Shown here in pieces: positions 15,438 through 24,333 of a DNA stretch of 48,623 nucleotides. Below the pieces are notes generated by a model that saw nothing but the letters and a program-made list of their open reading frames with translations, was not told the origin of the DNA and searched no databases. Made by a program: the position numbers and the translations under genes. Each line of letters opens with the position of its first letter. Position 1 is the stretch's first letter. Where the stretch lies: IMG/VR virus record IMGVR_UViG_3300031951_000268, positions 1 to 48,623 of that record. One strand, given 5' to 3'. This DNA comes from a virus.

Positions 15438-15940
15438 ACGCCTTTTTGGTATAAAAATTTTTCAGTCACTACAATAAAAACATAACCCATTTTCCGAGCA
15501 TATTCTTTGGCAGCATCAAATTTAGATTTATTGATAATCCATTTTTTCAATTGGTCATTATGGGCAGCTATCTGTTGAATAGAGGGCTTCTGACCCGTGA
15601 GATTGGGTTTGGTTAATATCGATTCGGGTTTCACCTCCACCATATAATCTACAGTCACATCATCGGATTTTTTTACTCGCATGAAAAAATCCACATAATA
15701 TAGATGCCCCTTGTGTTCGGGTTTATCAAAAGGGGTTCGGTATGGAATCCCAATCGGCTCGGATGACCAACAAATAATATCGGGTGATAAATCACAATAG
15801 CAGCAAAAACGATGCTCCCACGAAGAGCGATAAATTATCTTCGTGGGGTCGCCTATATATTTTTCTGTGTTGTTGAGTTTATAATATCCTTGCTTATACT
15901 TTGATTTTAAAGTGGGTTTGTTTTCTTTAATTTTACTCAT
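15434..15940 (-). CDS. 4: Head completion protein gp4 (T4 gene 50/4)
   Basis: 168 aa from ATG 15940 (a TTG two codons upstream is less likely). Strong match to gp4 signatures: YKQGYYKLNNTEKYIGDPTK then IIYRSSWEHRFCCYCD and WSSEPIGIPY, followed by YYVDFFMRV and MVEVKPE. These resemble a TnsA/PD-(D/E)xK nuclease core. In T4 gp4 finishes the filled head before tail joining. Starts seven bases after the gp55 stop. Two Cys pairs may bind a metal. Confidence 0.9.
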   Translation of the reverse strand: MSKIKENKPTLKSKYKQGYYKLNNTEKYIGDPTKIIYRSSWEHRFCCYCDLSPDIICWSSEPIGIPYRTPFDKPEHKGHLYYVDFFMRVKKSDDVTVDYMVEVKPESILTKPNLTGQKPSIQQIAAHNDQLKKWIINKSKFDAAKEYARKMGYVFIVVTEKFLYQKGV

Positions 15941-15946
15941 AAGCAA

Positions 15947-16291
15947 CTACAAGTTATGCAAATTTTCGTGGTCTAAGGATACTTTTGAGGTGGTGGCGTT
16001 CGGGTACAATTTTTTCCAACCTTTCCCGAAACCGTTTTTAATCATTTGGGTATAATAAGCAAAAACATTTTTAGATTTCTCTGGGTCGTACCCCCTCCAA
16101 TATTTGATGATATCCATCATAGCAAAAGCAATACAATCCTCTCGGTCTTCCTCGTATTTGTATTTTAATTTTTTAGATGCCCCATCAGCCATGGCTCTCA
16201 GCATTTTTACGGCTTCCGTAGTTAGTTCACCCTTTTCTTTAGAGAGGGAAATTTCTCTTCTGAGGTCATCAGCATTTACGTAATGTGTCAT
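15947..16291 (-). CDS. 55: Late-transcription sigma factor gp55
   Basis: 114 aa from ATG 16291, which follows AACAATAAAAAA; an upstream TTG reading is rejected. Aligns with T4 gp55: HYVNADDLRREIS (T4 YVNNKELLQAI), KMLRAMADGASKKLKY, REDCIAFAMMDIIKYWRGYD and NVFAYYTQMIKNGF (T4 NPHAYITQACFNAF). gp55 directs host RNA polymerase to late promoters of TATAAATA type and is activated by clamp gp45. It is shorter than T4 gp55 (185 aa); its last residues VSLDHENLHNL only loosely resemble the T4 clamp-binding SLDFLYE. Confidence 0.85.
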   Translation of the reverse strand: MTHYVNADDLRREISLSKEKGELTTEAVKMLRAMADGASKKLKYKYEEDREDCIAFAMMDIIKYWRGYDPEKSKNVFAYYTQMIKNGFGKGWKKLYPNATTSKVSLDHENLHNL

Positions 16292-16367
16292 TTTTTTATT
16301 GTTAATCGAGTCCACCAATTGTTTTTCGGTCTTTTTAGAGGTTAGTCACATCTAAATATTTCAAGAG

Positions 16368-16375
16368 TATATATC
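16368..16375 (-). promoter_or_regulatory. Candidate phage late promoter (GATATATA)
   Basis: Minus-strand GATATATA about 77 nt upstream of the gp55 ATG and just after the stop of the 16378 gene. Would allow gp55 to be made from its own class of promoter. Confidence 0.4.
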
Positions 16376-16377
16376 CA

Positions 16378-16674
16378 TCAAATTATAATATTCATATCAA
16401 TCAACTCTAAAACTATCTTCACCTCCGAATCCTCTATTTTAATACCCTTTTTCTGAATTGTTTGTTTAACAAAATCTGCCAAATCGTCGTAGTCTGTGGA
16501 TGTAAATGGGTCAACGTCTAAACCCTTAGCGAGGTTATTGACCATCTCATCTTTTATCCTAACTAATTCCGAAATTTCATTTTTTGAAAATATCAAATTG
16601 AGTATAGATTTTTTATTATAGGTACTTTCGTTTAAAAACTGTTCGAAGTATTTTATTTGATTAGATTTTTCCAT
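16378..16674 (-). CDS. Hypothetical protein with capsid-targeting-like leader
   Basis: 98 aa. N-terminus MEKSNQIKYFEQFLNES fits the recurring F-x-x-F-L-N-E leader, followed by an acidic helix-rich body (VRIKDEMVNNLAKGL, DYDDLADFVKQTI, EDSEVKIVLELIDM). No domain recognised. It lies among late head genes, between the frameshifted large protein and gp55, consistent with a head-associated small protein. Function unknown. Confidence 0.65.
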   Translation of the reverse strand: MEKSNQIKYFEQFLNESTYNKKSILNLIFSKNEISELVRIKDEMVNNLAKGLDVDPFTSTDYDDLADFVKQTIQKKGIKIEDSEVKIVLELIDMNIII

Positions 16675-16687
16675 TTATAAAGATTTT

Positions 16688-17113
16688 TTAACCTGGACCC
16701 ACCACACTACTCTCGCTTTTCAAGGCTTTTATGTAGGTTTCCAATTCAGCTATACATACAGTTATAGAGTCAAATGATAAATTAGTTTCGTTCTTTATGG
16801 TGTTTTCTAAATTTTTTAGGTCTTCAGATATGCTCCCCACTTTGGAAGCCACCATATCCACTAACTTATTAAATTTTTCGGGGGTGTTTTCTTTCGTCTT
16901 GACTTTATTTTTTAAATCATGTTCGGAATTATAAACACCCCACTCGTCAATTCTTAAGTTTTTTTTTACCGACTCCTTGACACTAATATTAGCCCCATCA
17001 CTTTGGGCGGATAATTTAACATCCTCTTGGTTGCTTTTATTTTCCGCCTTTTTTATGATTTTAATGTCATTACAATTAGCTATGGAGGTTGTACCGTCAT
17101 CGAATCTAATCAC
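16688..17113 (-). CDS. C-terminal extension ORF, probably expressed by -1 frameshift from the 772-aa gene
   Basis: 141 aa if read from a GTG, but the frame is open upstream to the A9 tract at 17153-17161 and reads KKKGIVTGSNDADNSVVIRF, a natural continuation into FDDGTTSIANCNDIKIIKK, which looks like a small SH3-like barrel. No good start codon or leader exists, so expression by frameshifting from 17146-19464 is the simplest reading (adding 154 residues). The rest is acidic and coiled-coil-like and ends in SSVVGPG. Function unknown. Confidence 0.6.
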   Translation of the reverse strand: MIRFDDGTTSIANCNDIKIIKKAENKSNQEDVKLSAQSDGANISVKESVKKNLRIDEWGVYNSEHDLKNKVKTKENTPEKFNKLVDMVASKVGSISEDLKNLENTIKNETNLSFDSITVCIAELETYIKALKSESSVVGPG

Positions 17114-17145
17114 GACACTATTGTCTGCATCGTTACTACCAGTTA

Positions 17146-19464
17146 CTATGCCTTTTTTTTTAAATACTCCACCATATCACCCGTGGAAACGCTTTCTTGT
17201 ACTTGTATAAATTTTTTATACTCTCTATTAACCACGGAATACTCTTCTTTAACTTTAGTGATTTCATCCTCCAAAATAGCAATCAAGTCTTTAACCTCAT
17301 TGGACTCTTTAAGGTCTTGGTCTTGGATATCCAAAAGTTGATTCTTTTTGGATTGGAGTTTATTAATCACGCTTGATAATTGAGACTTGCGCTCCTCAAA
17401 CATTTTAATATATTTAGACTCCTCTGATAACATTTCCGTAAAGGTGTTCCCCAAATCGTAACTAGTGAACTCTTTTACCATGTGTTTTGCTTGGGTAGCA
17501 TTACATTTTGGATAGAAAATATTTTCTTGCATCAAAGAATCCTCACGGTTCACAAAAATTTCATGACCCAACTTAAATATATCCATTTTACGATTAGAAG
17601 CAAAGTTCGGGGTGATAGTTTTGACATAATCCATCTCAAAGATGGTATGCCAATTTTCTACTATTTTTTGAACAATTTTAATGGTTTCCAAATCATTGCT
17701 ATTAAAAATACCCGATTTTAAGTAAACTTGACGAAACTCATCCATGGATACCATTTTTTCGTTGATATTAATAACCACTTCATTATTTTGGTTTTCATTA
17801 ATGACAGCCTTTTGGTTTCTATTGTAAACGGTGATGCAATTTTCGGAAACCGAAATATTAGGTTGAGATAAAATAGCAGACAACTCTACAAAATTAGAGG
17901 GGAGTTGTGTAACCTCGGATTCTGATAAAGGTCTGATATCCCCACCCTCTTTAATGAACACCTTACCTCGAATAGCAAATATTTCCGTGGCTTCATTAAT
18001 GATAACGGGTGAATAAACTCTCGACACCGTAACATCATTCGAATCGGCTTTGAGTTGGAAACTTTTTTCCGATTCCAAAATAACATTGTACAAATTTTTC
18101 AAATTCACATCATAAGTGAAATTGCCCAATTTCTCCAAGAGTGTCGTGCGATTAGTTGCAGTTCTATTGTTTAAGTACTCAACTATCAAAGGCTCGATAG
18201 ACGATAGGATAAAATTAGATTTGGAGTTTTTAGACTCATGTAATACTTTATGGATGTTGATATCCTCTTTGAATTTTTTAGCATTAAATTCAAGGATATT
18301 TATTTTTTCTTGCACTAAATCGTGCCATTGTAAAGTTTTGATGCCCTCCAAAACATTATGGATGCTCATCCATTCGGGAACTGCCGTGTACTGTTGAAGC
18401 CTTTCCACCAAATACATAGTTGAAGGTAGTTTAGCTAAATCAGAGTTTTTCATTTCTAAAAGAGCCTTACGTACGCCCATATTATTAAACTCATAAATAC
18501 GAGTTTCCACCATTAAGAAACTTTCCACGCCCTCGCCTTTTAATTGGGATAGCTTTTCAATCAATACCTCTTGGATAGAAGATTCGAACGCAATCATTTC
18601 TTGTGGTTGTGCCATTCTAACTCGGTCGGCATAGCCTTGTAAAGCACTCAACGCCTCGTTACAAATAGCCATCACTTCAATAGAATTAGAAGATTCCATT
18701 AAATGAGAGATACGCTGTTTTAGGCTAGTAGTGTTTTTTAGAGCTTCTTTTTTCTGATGTGTTTCTATTTTTTCGGATAATTTTTCAGAAGCGTATTTGC
18801 CGCCCATATCCACAGATTCCATAACAGAATGAAAGCCACTTACTGCCGCATCAAATTTATACTTAACCAAAGACTCCATCAATGATTTTTTATTATCCTC
18901 AGTTCTCGCAGTCAAGTATTCAAAAATAGCCGACTTAACCTTTTCTACAAAAGGGTTGTTTTCGGCAATTGAGTTTTGTAACGCCCCATATAGTCTGATA
19001 TCCAATTCGTATTTTCGGAAAGACTCCGTCAATGATGAAATACATTCGTTAACCGTGGAATGCCAATTAAATGGCTTCAACTTCTCAATCAAAACCTCAA
19101 CGACCGACCACTCGTGTTTGTTTGGAAGGTTGTTGATGCTCTCTATCAGATAAGCCGCTGATGGGTAGCTGACTAAATCCGAACCTTTTATCTTATCGAT
19201 ACTTTCCGAAACCCCTAAATTTAAATTATTAAGTGATTGGATATACATTTCATTTGCTATGAAATTATGAGCCCCTTTATCTTCGGTAGCTTTTAGCTTT
19301 TCAATCAAAATTTCAGATAAGGCAGCCTCCACCATTTTAATTGTGGCGGGTTCTGCTTTCATATCGTATTCATTGTATTTAGTTAGGGTCTCATTACAAA
19401 TATCGATTACGCTATTGGTTGTAGATATTGCCTTGAGTTCTTCGATGCGTTTTTTGAAATTCAT
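17146..19464 (-). CDS. Large protein with tandem internal duplication, unknown function
   Basis: 772 aa. Residues about 3-225 and about 245-470 are diverged copies of one helical unit: compare SVIDICNETLTKY and SIEVMAICNEALSAL, EILIEKLKAT and EVLIEKLSQL, SYPSAAYLIESI and KLPSTMYLVERL, FEYLTARTEDNKKSLMESL and VEYLNNRTATNRTTLLEKL. After the repeats comes a beta-containing segment (about 485-560, VINEATEIFAIRGKVFIKEG) and a C-terminal coiled coil (about 680-765). It lies between gp15 and gp55 in the late region, so a virion or head-assembly role is likely. No family recognised. It ends at a probable frameshift site. Confidence 0.75.
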   Translation of the reverse strand: MNFKKRIEELKAISTTNSVIDICNETLTKYNEYDMKAEPATIKMVEAALSEILIEKLKATEDKGAHNFIANEMYIQSLNNLNLGVSESIDKIKGSDLVSYPSAAYLIESINNLPNKHEWSVVEVLIEKLKPFNWHSTVNECISSLTESFRKYELDIRLYGALQNSIAENNPFVEKVKSAIFEYLTARTEDNKKSLMESLVKYKFDAAVSGFHSVMESVDMGGKYASEKLSEKIETHQKKEALKNTTSLKQRISHLMESSNSIEVMAICNEALSALQGYADRVRMAQPQEMIAFESSIQEVLIEKLSQLKGEGVESFLMVETRIYEFNNMGVRKALLEMKNSDLAKLPSTMYLVERLQQYTAVPEWMSIHNVLEGIKTLQWHDLVQEKINILEFNAKKFKEDINIHKVLHESKNSKSNFILSSIEPLIVEYLNNRTATNRTTLLEKLGNFTYDVNLKNLYNVILESEKSFQLKADSNDVTVSRVYSPVIINEATEIFAIRGKVFIKEGGDIRPLSESEVTQLPSNFVELSAILSQPNISVSENCITVYNRNQKAVINENQNNEVVININEKMVSMDEFRQVYLKSGIFNSNDLETIKIVQKIVENWHTIFEMDYVKTITPNFASNRKMDIFKLGHEIFVNREDSLMQENIFYPKCNATQAKHMVKEFTSYDLGNTFTEMLSEESKYIKMFEERKSQLSSVINKLQSKKNQLLDIQDQDLKESNEVKDLIAILEDEITKVKEEYSVVNREYKKFIQVQESVSTGDMVEYLKKKA
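17152..17165 (-). promoter_or_regulatory. Candidate -1 ribosomal frameshift site
   Basis: On the minus strand the sequence TATTTAAAAAAAAAGGC contains T TTA AAA and A AAA AAG heptamers. The upstream gene stops two codons later (TAG 17146-17148), while the -1 frame continues for 154 codons. A homopolymer sequencing error (true A10) is the alternative. Confidence 0.55.
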
Positions 19465-19500
19465 TTCTTGAAATATTTTTTTATGTTGATTTCTATTTAT

Positions 19501-19510
19501 TATATATATT
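19501..19510 (-). promoter_or_regulatory. Candidate promoter (AATATATATA)
   Basis: Minus-strand AATATATATA 37 nt upstream of the 772-aa gene, variant of the recurrent GATATATA box. A weak A/T hairpin CTTTTTTTC / GAAAAAAAG (19514-19533) lies just before it, after the gp15 stop, and might terminate transcription. Confidence 0.35.
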
Positions 19511-19539
19511 AAACTTTTTTTCTCGAAAAAAAGACATTA

Positions 19540-21099
19540 TTATTGTATATATAACACCCCATTAGATGCCGAAAGGGTGAATTCACTATCTATTTTTATC
19601 GCATTAATATTATTACTAATTTCCAACTGATTTAGGGGGGTGTTATAACCCGTTATTAAACTTCCAAGTGGGATGCCTATCCCCGAAATTTTTTGACCTA
19701 TTAAGGGATATGTCTCTAATAAAGATGCTACCGTTGGATTGATATTAGTTATCAAGTTATTTGGGACGGTGTTGTCCACATTTCCCGTAAACTGTGCCGC
19801 ATCACTCAAAACTAAATAAACCGATTCATTATTAGAATCCTCTATTTTTAATTCGATTTTAGTGATGGGTGTGGGTATAAATCCCGAGCCGCCGTCCACT
19901 ACGTTGGCGGAAAAAACAACACCGCTATTGATAGTGGCTTGTACTACGGGTGGAACATAAGTTGGGGGTATCGTGGTCGGTAGGGGGAATAGGTTCACAT
20001 CTATCATATCGGTGGATGTATATCCGTACCCTTGCTCCAACACCACAATTTTATCTACTGAGCCTAAAACATCAATAAGAGCCCTAACTTTGGCATTTTG
20101 ACCCGTATCTGAAATAACCATGGCTCGATGTCCCTCATTTGGAATTACCACCCCACTACTGTTAAAAAAAGGTATTCGCCAATCATAGCTGCCTACATTA
20201 CTTAGGTTTCGAGCAATTAAAGTCCAATCCGTATCCCCAACTAAACGATAGTATAGATTTATTCGACGAATCGGTCCAGTATTGCCCCAAGAAATGGGCA
20301 ACACCCCGTTAGAAAAATATTTCTCATTCGAATTGGGTGAATTGAAAGTGAAACGAGGTTTGTTGTATTCCTCGGAAGAGATATCCACGGTATTGAACCC
20401 CGCAATTCTTTTGGCATTGCTCATTTCCGTGGTGCGGTCTAATACGGGGAAGTAAGTCTCCACCTCTATATTGAATTTAAGGGTAGTTTGGTTGTTATCT
20501 TGGTAAGAAAACTCAAAAGTTTTTTCCACCCCGTAATCCTCCGAAAACCCAGCTTGACACGGTACTCGAAATCCTTTGTAGGTGACCGAAAACACTTGAT
20601 TTTTATAAAAGGTTTCAACCAAAGTTTGCTCAATTTTAAAAGCATCCAAATAAGTATCCGTTTCGATATTAATTTCGAAACTCATAGTAATAGGGATAGA
20701 ATTTAAAAAGGCACTAAAAGTTTGCAACACCCCATTAACCTCCTTTACATAGTTACCCCGTACAAAACGGTGGGTCATCTTACCCGTATCTATGGTTTTG
20801 GAAGACAGCGTAACAATACCTCGGGGAATTACATCATAGTTCCCATCAGCAAAATTGCCAGTAAACTCCCCACAATCAAACTTTGGGTGAATGCAGTCAT
20901 TCCAATTTAAAAAATAGTCTTGTAAGAACCTTTCATCCCCACCCATGTTATAAAAAAACGGAACATAAACAGTATCGATACTATCATCCCCCAAAACATT
21001 CTCATAGAATATTTTATCGTTTAATAAGTTCACTATACCCACAATCACGGCTCGTGAGTGAACATTATCGGTATTGTATTTGTGTAAAAATTCTCCCAT
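19540..21099 (-). CDS. 15: Tail sheath stabiliser gp15-like, C-terminally extended
   Basis: 519 aa. Residues 1-235 follow the gp15 plan: an N-terminal HSRAVIVGIVNLLNDKIF, TVYVPFFYNMGGDERFLQDYF, then IPRGIVTLSS, SIPITMSFEINIETDTYLDAF with IEQTLVETFYKN, and NIEVETYFPVLDR. T4 gp15 (272 aa) caps the contracted sheath and joins the tail to the neck. Residues about 250-519 are an extra, Pro/Gly-rich, beta-type region (SWGNTGPIRRINLYYRL, then VLEQGYGYTSTDMIDV-like repeats), possibly exposed Ig-like or decoration domains. Preceded by a GATATATA box very near the start. Confidence 0.68.
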   Translation of the reverse strand: MGEFLHKYNTDNVHSRAVIVGIVNLLNDKIFYENVLGDDSIDTVYVPFFYNMGGDERFLQDYFLNWNDCIHPKFDCGEFTGNFADGNYDVIPRGIVTLSSKTIDTGKMTHRFVRGNYVKEVNGVLQTFSAFLNSIPITMSFEINIETDTYLDAFKIEQTLVETFYKNQVFSVTYKGFRVPCQAGFSEDYGVEKTFEFSYQDNNQTTLKFNIEVETYFPVLDRTTEMSNAKRIAGFNTVDISSEEYNKPRFTFNSPNSNEKYFSNGVLPISWGNTGPIRRINLYYRLVGDTDWTLIARNLSNVGSYDWRIPFFNSSGVVIPNEGHRAMVISDTGQNAKVRALIDVLGSVDKIVVLEQGYGYTSTDMIDVNLFPLPTTIPPTYVPPVVQATINSGVVFSANVVDGGSGFIPTPITKIELKIEDSNNESVYLVLSDAAQFTGNVDNTVPNNLITNINPTVASLLETYPLIGQKISGIGIPLGSLITGYNTPLNQLEISNNINAIKIDSEFTLSASNGVLYIQ

Positions 21100-21106
21100 A
21101 TTATTC

Positions 21107-21114
21107 TATATATC
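21107..21114 (-). promoter_or_regulatory. Candidate phage late promoter (GATATATA)
   Basis: Minus-strand GATATATA 8 nt before the gp15-like ATG, inside the last codons of gp46. The short distance implies a very short leader or a start further downstream. Confidence 0.4.
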
Positions 21115-22789
21115 AAATAATTTTTTCAACCTCTAAGTTTGAAAACCCATTATTTTTTTGCACCCCTACTCGATAATCGAAAATCTCCATAGGTAAGGGG
21201 CTATGGTTTATCACAAAAATATTTAATTTGGACTCTCGACAAGTTTTATGGAGCACGCTAAGGATATGATGGATACCCGTCATGTCGATAGAAGAAAAAA
21301 TCTCATCCAAGAAGAAGAGATTGATACCCGAAAACCTCATTTTCAAAATACGCATCAAGGCAATCAAAACGGCAAAATCCATTTTCTTCCGCTCCCCCGT
21401 CGAAAGCTGCTCCACCGCAATTTCATAACCCAAATGTTTAATATCCACATCAAACTCTTGATTGAAAGTCACTCGATACTCTAAACCCAAAGCCGTGAGT
21501 ACCTTTTTAATTTCCGAATTCAACAAGGGCAATATTTTTTTGATGGCTAATAACTTAATGCCCTTATCCCCAAAAATCTCATCCACCAAACCATAGAAAT
21601 TGACTTTTTTGGTTTCTTGGTCTTTCCTTTGAAGCACTTCATTTTTACTTAGAGTCGATTTCTCAATAATATTTCGCAAAGCGGTAGTTTGCTCATCCTT
21701 ACTATTAGATTCGGATAGTTGTTTCAAATCCCGTTTAGAGGCACTAATTTGGAACTGTGCCGAACTAACCCTACCCTCTATGTCTCTTTTACTCTCGACC
21801 AATTTTTTTCGCTTCTCCCCTAATTCTTGTAACTGGTCGGCAATACTCTGCATCTCCGCCACCACCTCAAGGTCTTTTTCCAAATAACTTTGGAGTAAAT
21901 CTTTGTGATAATCAGTACTTAAATTGGTTTCACAAGTGGGGCACTGACCGCTTTGAAGTAATTTTATCTTAGTGTTGCGATTTTTATTTTCATATTGAAG
22001 ATTATTTTCTTTTTGTCGCCAAGAATCAATAAGCCCCTTTAATTCGGATTCGGCATCGGATAGTTTGTTTAAGTGCTGCTCGGCACTTTTAAGAAAACCC
22101 TCTATTTTTCCAATCTTATCCAACAAATCTTCCTTTTTGCCCTCCGCCGATTCTTGCAGTTTGGCACTTAGTGCTTCTAATTCCAAGGTCGATGCCTCGA
22201 TGTTTCGACCCAATACATTTATCTCTGTGGTAAGTTCCTCGACCCCCTCTTTAAATTCTTTGATTATAGACTTAACCTTAGCTCGTATGTGGGTAATAAG
22301 CTCTAAACCAAAAATACGGTCGATGATATTTCTTTTATCGCTCGGACTCATATCCATAAAACTTTTAAAGTCATTTATAGATAGCGATATCATGTTATTA
22401 AAAATATAGTAAGGAATACCAAGTATCTCATCTTCCAAAAAAGTTTGGACATTTTTCTTCCCCGCTTGTTGGTATTCTACACCATTAATAAATAATTTAA
22501 AAAAATTGGGGGCAACCCCCCGCTCAATAGTTATCTTTTCCGTATCATTCTTTTCCAACTCTATTTTGATATGGGCGTGTTTGTTGAAACGATTGGCGAT
22601 GTGGGCTAATTTCTTAGCATCCAACTTTCCATATAAGCCAAATTTGATGGCATCTGAAATGGAACTTTTACCCGCCCCGTTTTCCCCTAGCACAATATAA
22701 AAATCCCCTTGTTGGTCATCGAAATTAATGGTTTGCCAACGATTACCATAAGAGGCAAAATTTTTAAAACTAATCGACCGTATTTTCAT
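21113..22789 (-). CDS. 46: Recombination endonuclease subunit gp46 (SbcC/Rad50-like)
   Basis: 558 aa. Walker A VLGENGAGKSSISDAIKFGL (about 32-51), a long coiled coil (about 170-400) with a CPTC zinc hook (QSGQCPTCETN, about 270), ABC signature LSTGERKKMDFA and Walker B LFFLDEIFSSID. Works with gp47 to resect DNA ends for recombination-dependent replication and host DNA degradation. Ends near the T4 size (560 aa). Only three bases separate it from gp47. Confidence 0.95.
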   Translation of the reverse strand: MKIRSISFKNFASYGNRWQTINFDDQQGDFYIVLGENGAGKSSISDAIKFGLYGKLDAKKLAHIANRFNKHAHIKIELEKNDTEKITIERGVAPNFFKLFINGVEYQQAGKKNVQTFLEDEILGIPYYIFNNMISLSINDFKSFMDMSPSDKRNIIDRIFGLELITHIRAKVKSIIKEFKEGVEELTTEINVLGRNIEASTLELEALSAKLQESAEGKKEDLLDKIGKIEGFLKSAEQHLNKLSDAESELKGLIDSWRQKENNLQYENKNRNTKIKLLQSGQCPTCETNLSTDYHKDLLQSYLEKDLEVVAEMQSIADQLQELGEKRKKLVESKRDIEGRVSSAQFQISASKRDLKQLSESNSKDEQTTALRNIIEKSTLSKNEVLQRKDQETKKVNFYGLVDEIFGDKGIKLLAIKKILPLLNSEIKKVLTALGLEYRVTFNQEFDVDIKHLGYEIAVEQLSTGERKKMDFAVLIALMRILKMRFSGINLFFLDEIFSSIDMTGIHHILSVLHKTCRESKLNIFVINHSPLPMEIFDYRVGVQKNNGFSNLEVEKII

Positions 22790-22792
22790 AAT

Positions 22793-23911
22793 TTAGTTAA
22801 TTATCATTTCGTTGTTTTTTTCCATATCTCGAAGAGTCTCGTGATACAAAGCCAAACTAGTTTTGGTTAAACGCTCTTTAATTCCCGTGGTGTATACCAA
22901 ATCTTGGATATAAGTCTCGATTAAATTTACAATAGATATAGAATCGGGTGCTTCCATATCACCATCCTCCTCATCGAGGTTTTTTTCCTCACCATCTTCC
23001 GTTAAGATAACGTGGTTTATTTTACGATATCCCGTGATGTTTTCTAAAAAAACAGAGAATGGGAATTTCAAAGACCATTGGGTGGTGATGTGGATGTCTA
23101 CAAAATTATTATGAAACATTTTCTGAATGGTTTCCAAATTTTGTTCTAACAGCCACTCCAAACGATATCGTAAAAATTTGGGGGAGTGGGTGTTGACCCA
23201 GGATTGCTCCTCCAAGGTTTCCAAATCCACCAACCAAACAGATTTCGGGTTGCCCGCATCGGAACGAGTTAGTTGATAGGGCGACCCCAACATACGAATA
23301 TTTTTATGCTTCTGAGCATAATGAATATGACCCGAGTATACTTGTTTATAGTTGGTGAAAACTTCGGGTTCGTTCCCCTCCTCCACTTTCACCGTTCGGT
23401 TAAAGGAAATACCCCGAACATCCGTATGACAAAAAAGTAAATCAGCTTGATTTTGGGGGTTTTGAACAAACTCCCTCAACTCACTCGCCGACTCTATCCA
23501 AGGCAAGAACATACCCGTAGTTTGTCCAAAACGAACCAATTGAGGTTTTTCAAAAACAACAACATTTCGAGTATGCTTGAACAATTTCATAGAGTTAATC
23601 TCATTGGTATGCTTCATAAAAATATCATGATTACCAATAATGATATACACGGGCAAAACCTCTGCCAAAGCCTCAATGATTTCCATTCCTCGGTTCATCA
23701 CATACAAGTTGATAGCTTGGCGAGAATCAAAAGTATCCCCACAATGAATCAAAATATCACCTGGTCGATACTCGGAACGAATCAAAGGGATGAGAAAATG
23801 AAAAAAATAATCCTCCATAATCTCCATCCACTCTTTAGAGTTATTCCGAACCCCAAAATGGGTATCAGAAATCAGCCAAGCCCTTCGGGCATCTATATTC
23901 AGTACGCTCAT
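22793..23911 (-). CDS. 47: Recombination endonuclease subunit gp47 (SbcD/Mre11-like)
   Basis: 372 aa, calcineurin-type phosphoesterase. Metal-site motifs in order: WLISDTHFG (about 13-21), LIHCGDTFDS (about 52-61), IIGNHD (about 91-96), LFCHTDVRG (about 160) and YSGHIHYAQ (about 190). Acts with gp46. T4 gp47 is 339 aa; the extra length is in an acidic segment near 300 (DEEDGDMEAP). Its start overlaps the stop of the 23911-24330 gene (TAATG), so the two are translationally coupled. Confidence 0.95.
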   Translation of the reverse strand: MSVLNIDARRAWLISDTHFGVRNNSKEWMEIMEDYFFHFLIPLIRSEYRPGDILIHCGDTFDSRQAINLYVMNRGMEIIEALAEVLPVYIIIGNHDIFMKHTNEINSMKLFKHTRNVVVFEKPQLVRFGQTTGMFLPWIESASELREFVQNPQNQADLLFCHTDVRGISFNRTVKVEEGNEPEVFTNYKQVYSGHIHYAQKHKNIRMLGSPYQLTRSDAGNPKSVWLVDLETLEEQSWVNTHSPKFLRYRLEWLLEQNLETIQKMFHNNFVDIHITTQWSLKFPFSVFLENITGYRKINHVILTEDGEEKNLDEEDGDMEAPDSISIVNLIETYIQDLVYTTGIKERLTKTSLALYHETLRDMEKNNEMIIN

Positions 23912-24330
23912 TAAAAAAGTCTTTTGATGTTTTTCTTGGCAAAGATATTATACTTACCATCCAATTCTCGAATGATACGGTCTTGGTATGCCGAACCCAA
24001 TTCATTGAAAAGAACATCATAAGGGGCGGTCATGAATTCGGCGATGGCGATAAAACGTTCAACCATAGTCATATCTACCGTATCCAATCGGTCGTCGAAA
24101 TAGTAATAGATTTCCGCTAAAATGGATTTACTGTTTTTGCGAGTTTTTTCAAAATCACCACAATAGGGGGATGACCGATAAATATGATAGAGGTCTTCTT
24201 GTAGCTGATTATCGATGTACTCTTCATATAAATCACTCGTGGTGTCTTGAATGACTCGAACCTCGCCAAATAACTCATAATCAATATCGCCCCGATTAAA
24301 GCTGTTGTTAAAAATTTTATCTTCTTGCAT
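23911..24330 (-). CDS. Unknown protein between helicase and gp47
   Basis: 139 aa, acidic N-terminal half, helical, with a basic end KKNIKRLF. The last residues (basic then hydrophobic-aromatic) are similar in kind to the clamp-binding tails of T4 gp33 and gp55, so a late co-activator (gp33-like) or replication accessory role is possible. There is no overall gp33 match I can see. Sits in a tight run gp41C - this gene - gp47 - gp46, with four bases before it and a 1-base overlap after. Confidence 0.65.
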   Translation of the reverse strand: MQEDKIFNNSFNRGDIDYELFGEVRVIQDTTSDLYEEYIDNQLQEDLYHIYRSSPYCGDFEKTRKNSKSILAEIYYYFDDRLDTVDMTMVERFIAIAEFMTAPYDVLFNELGSAYQDRIIRELDGKYNIFAKKNIKRLF

Positions 24331-24333
24331 TCG

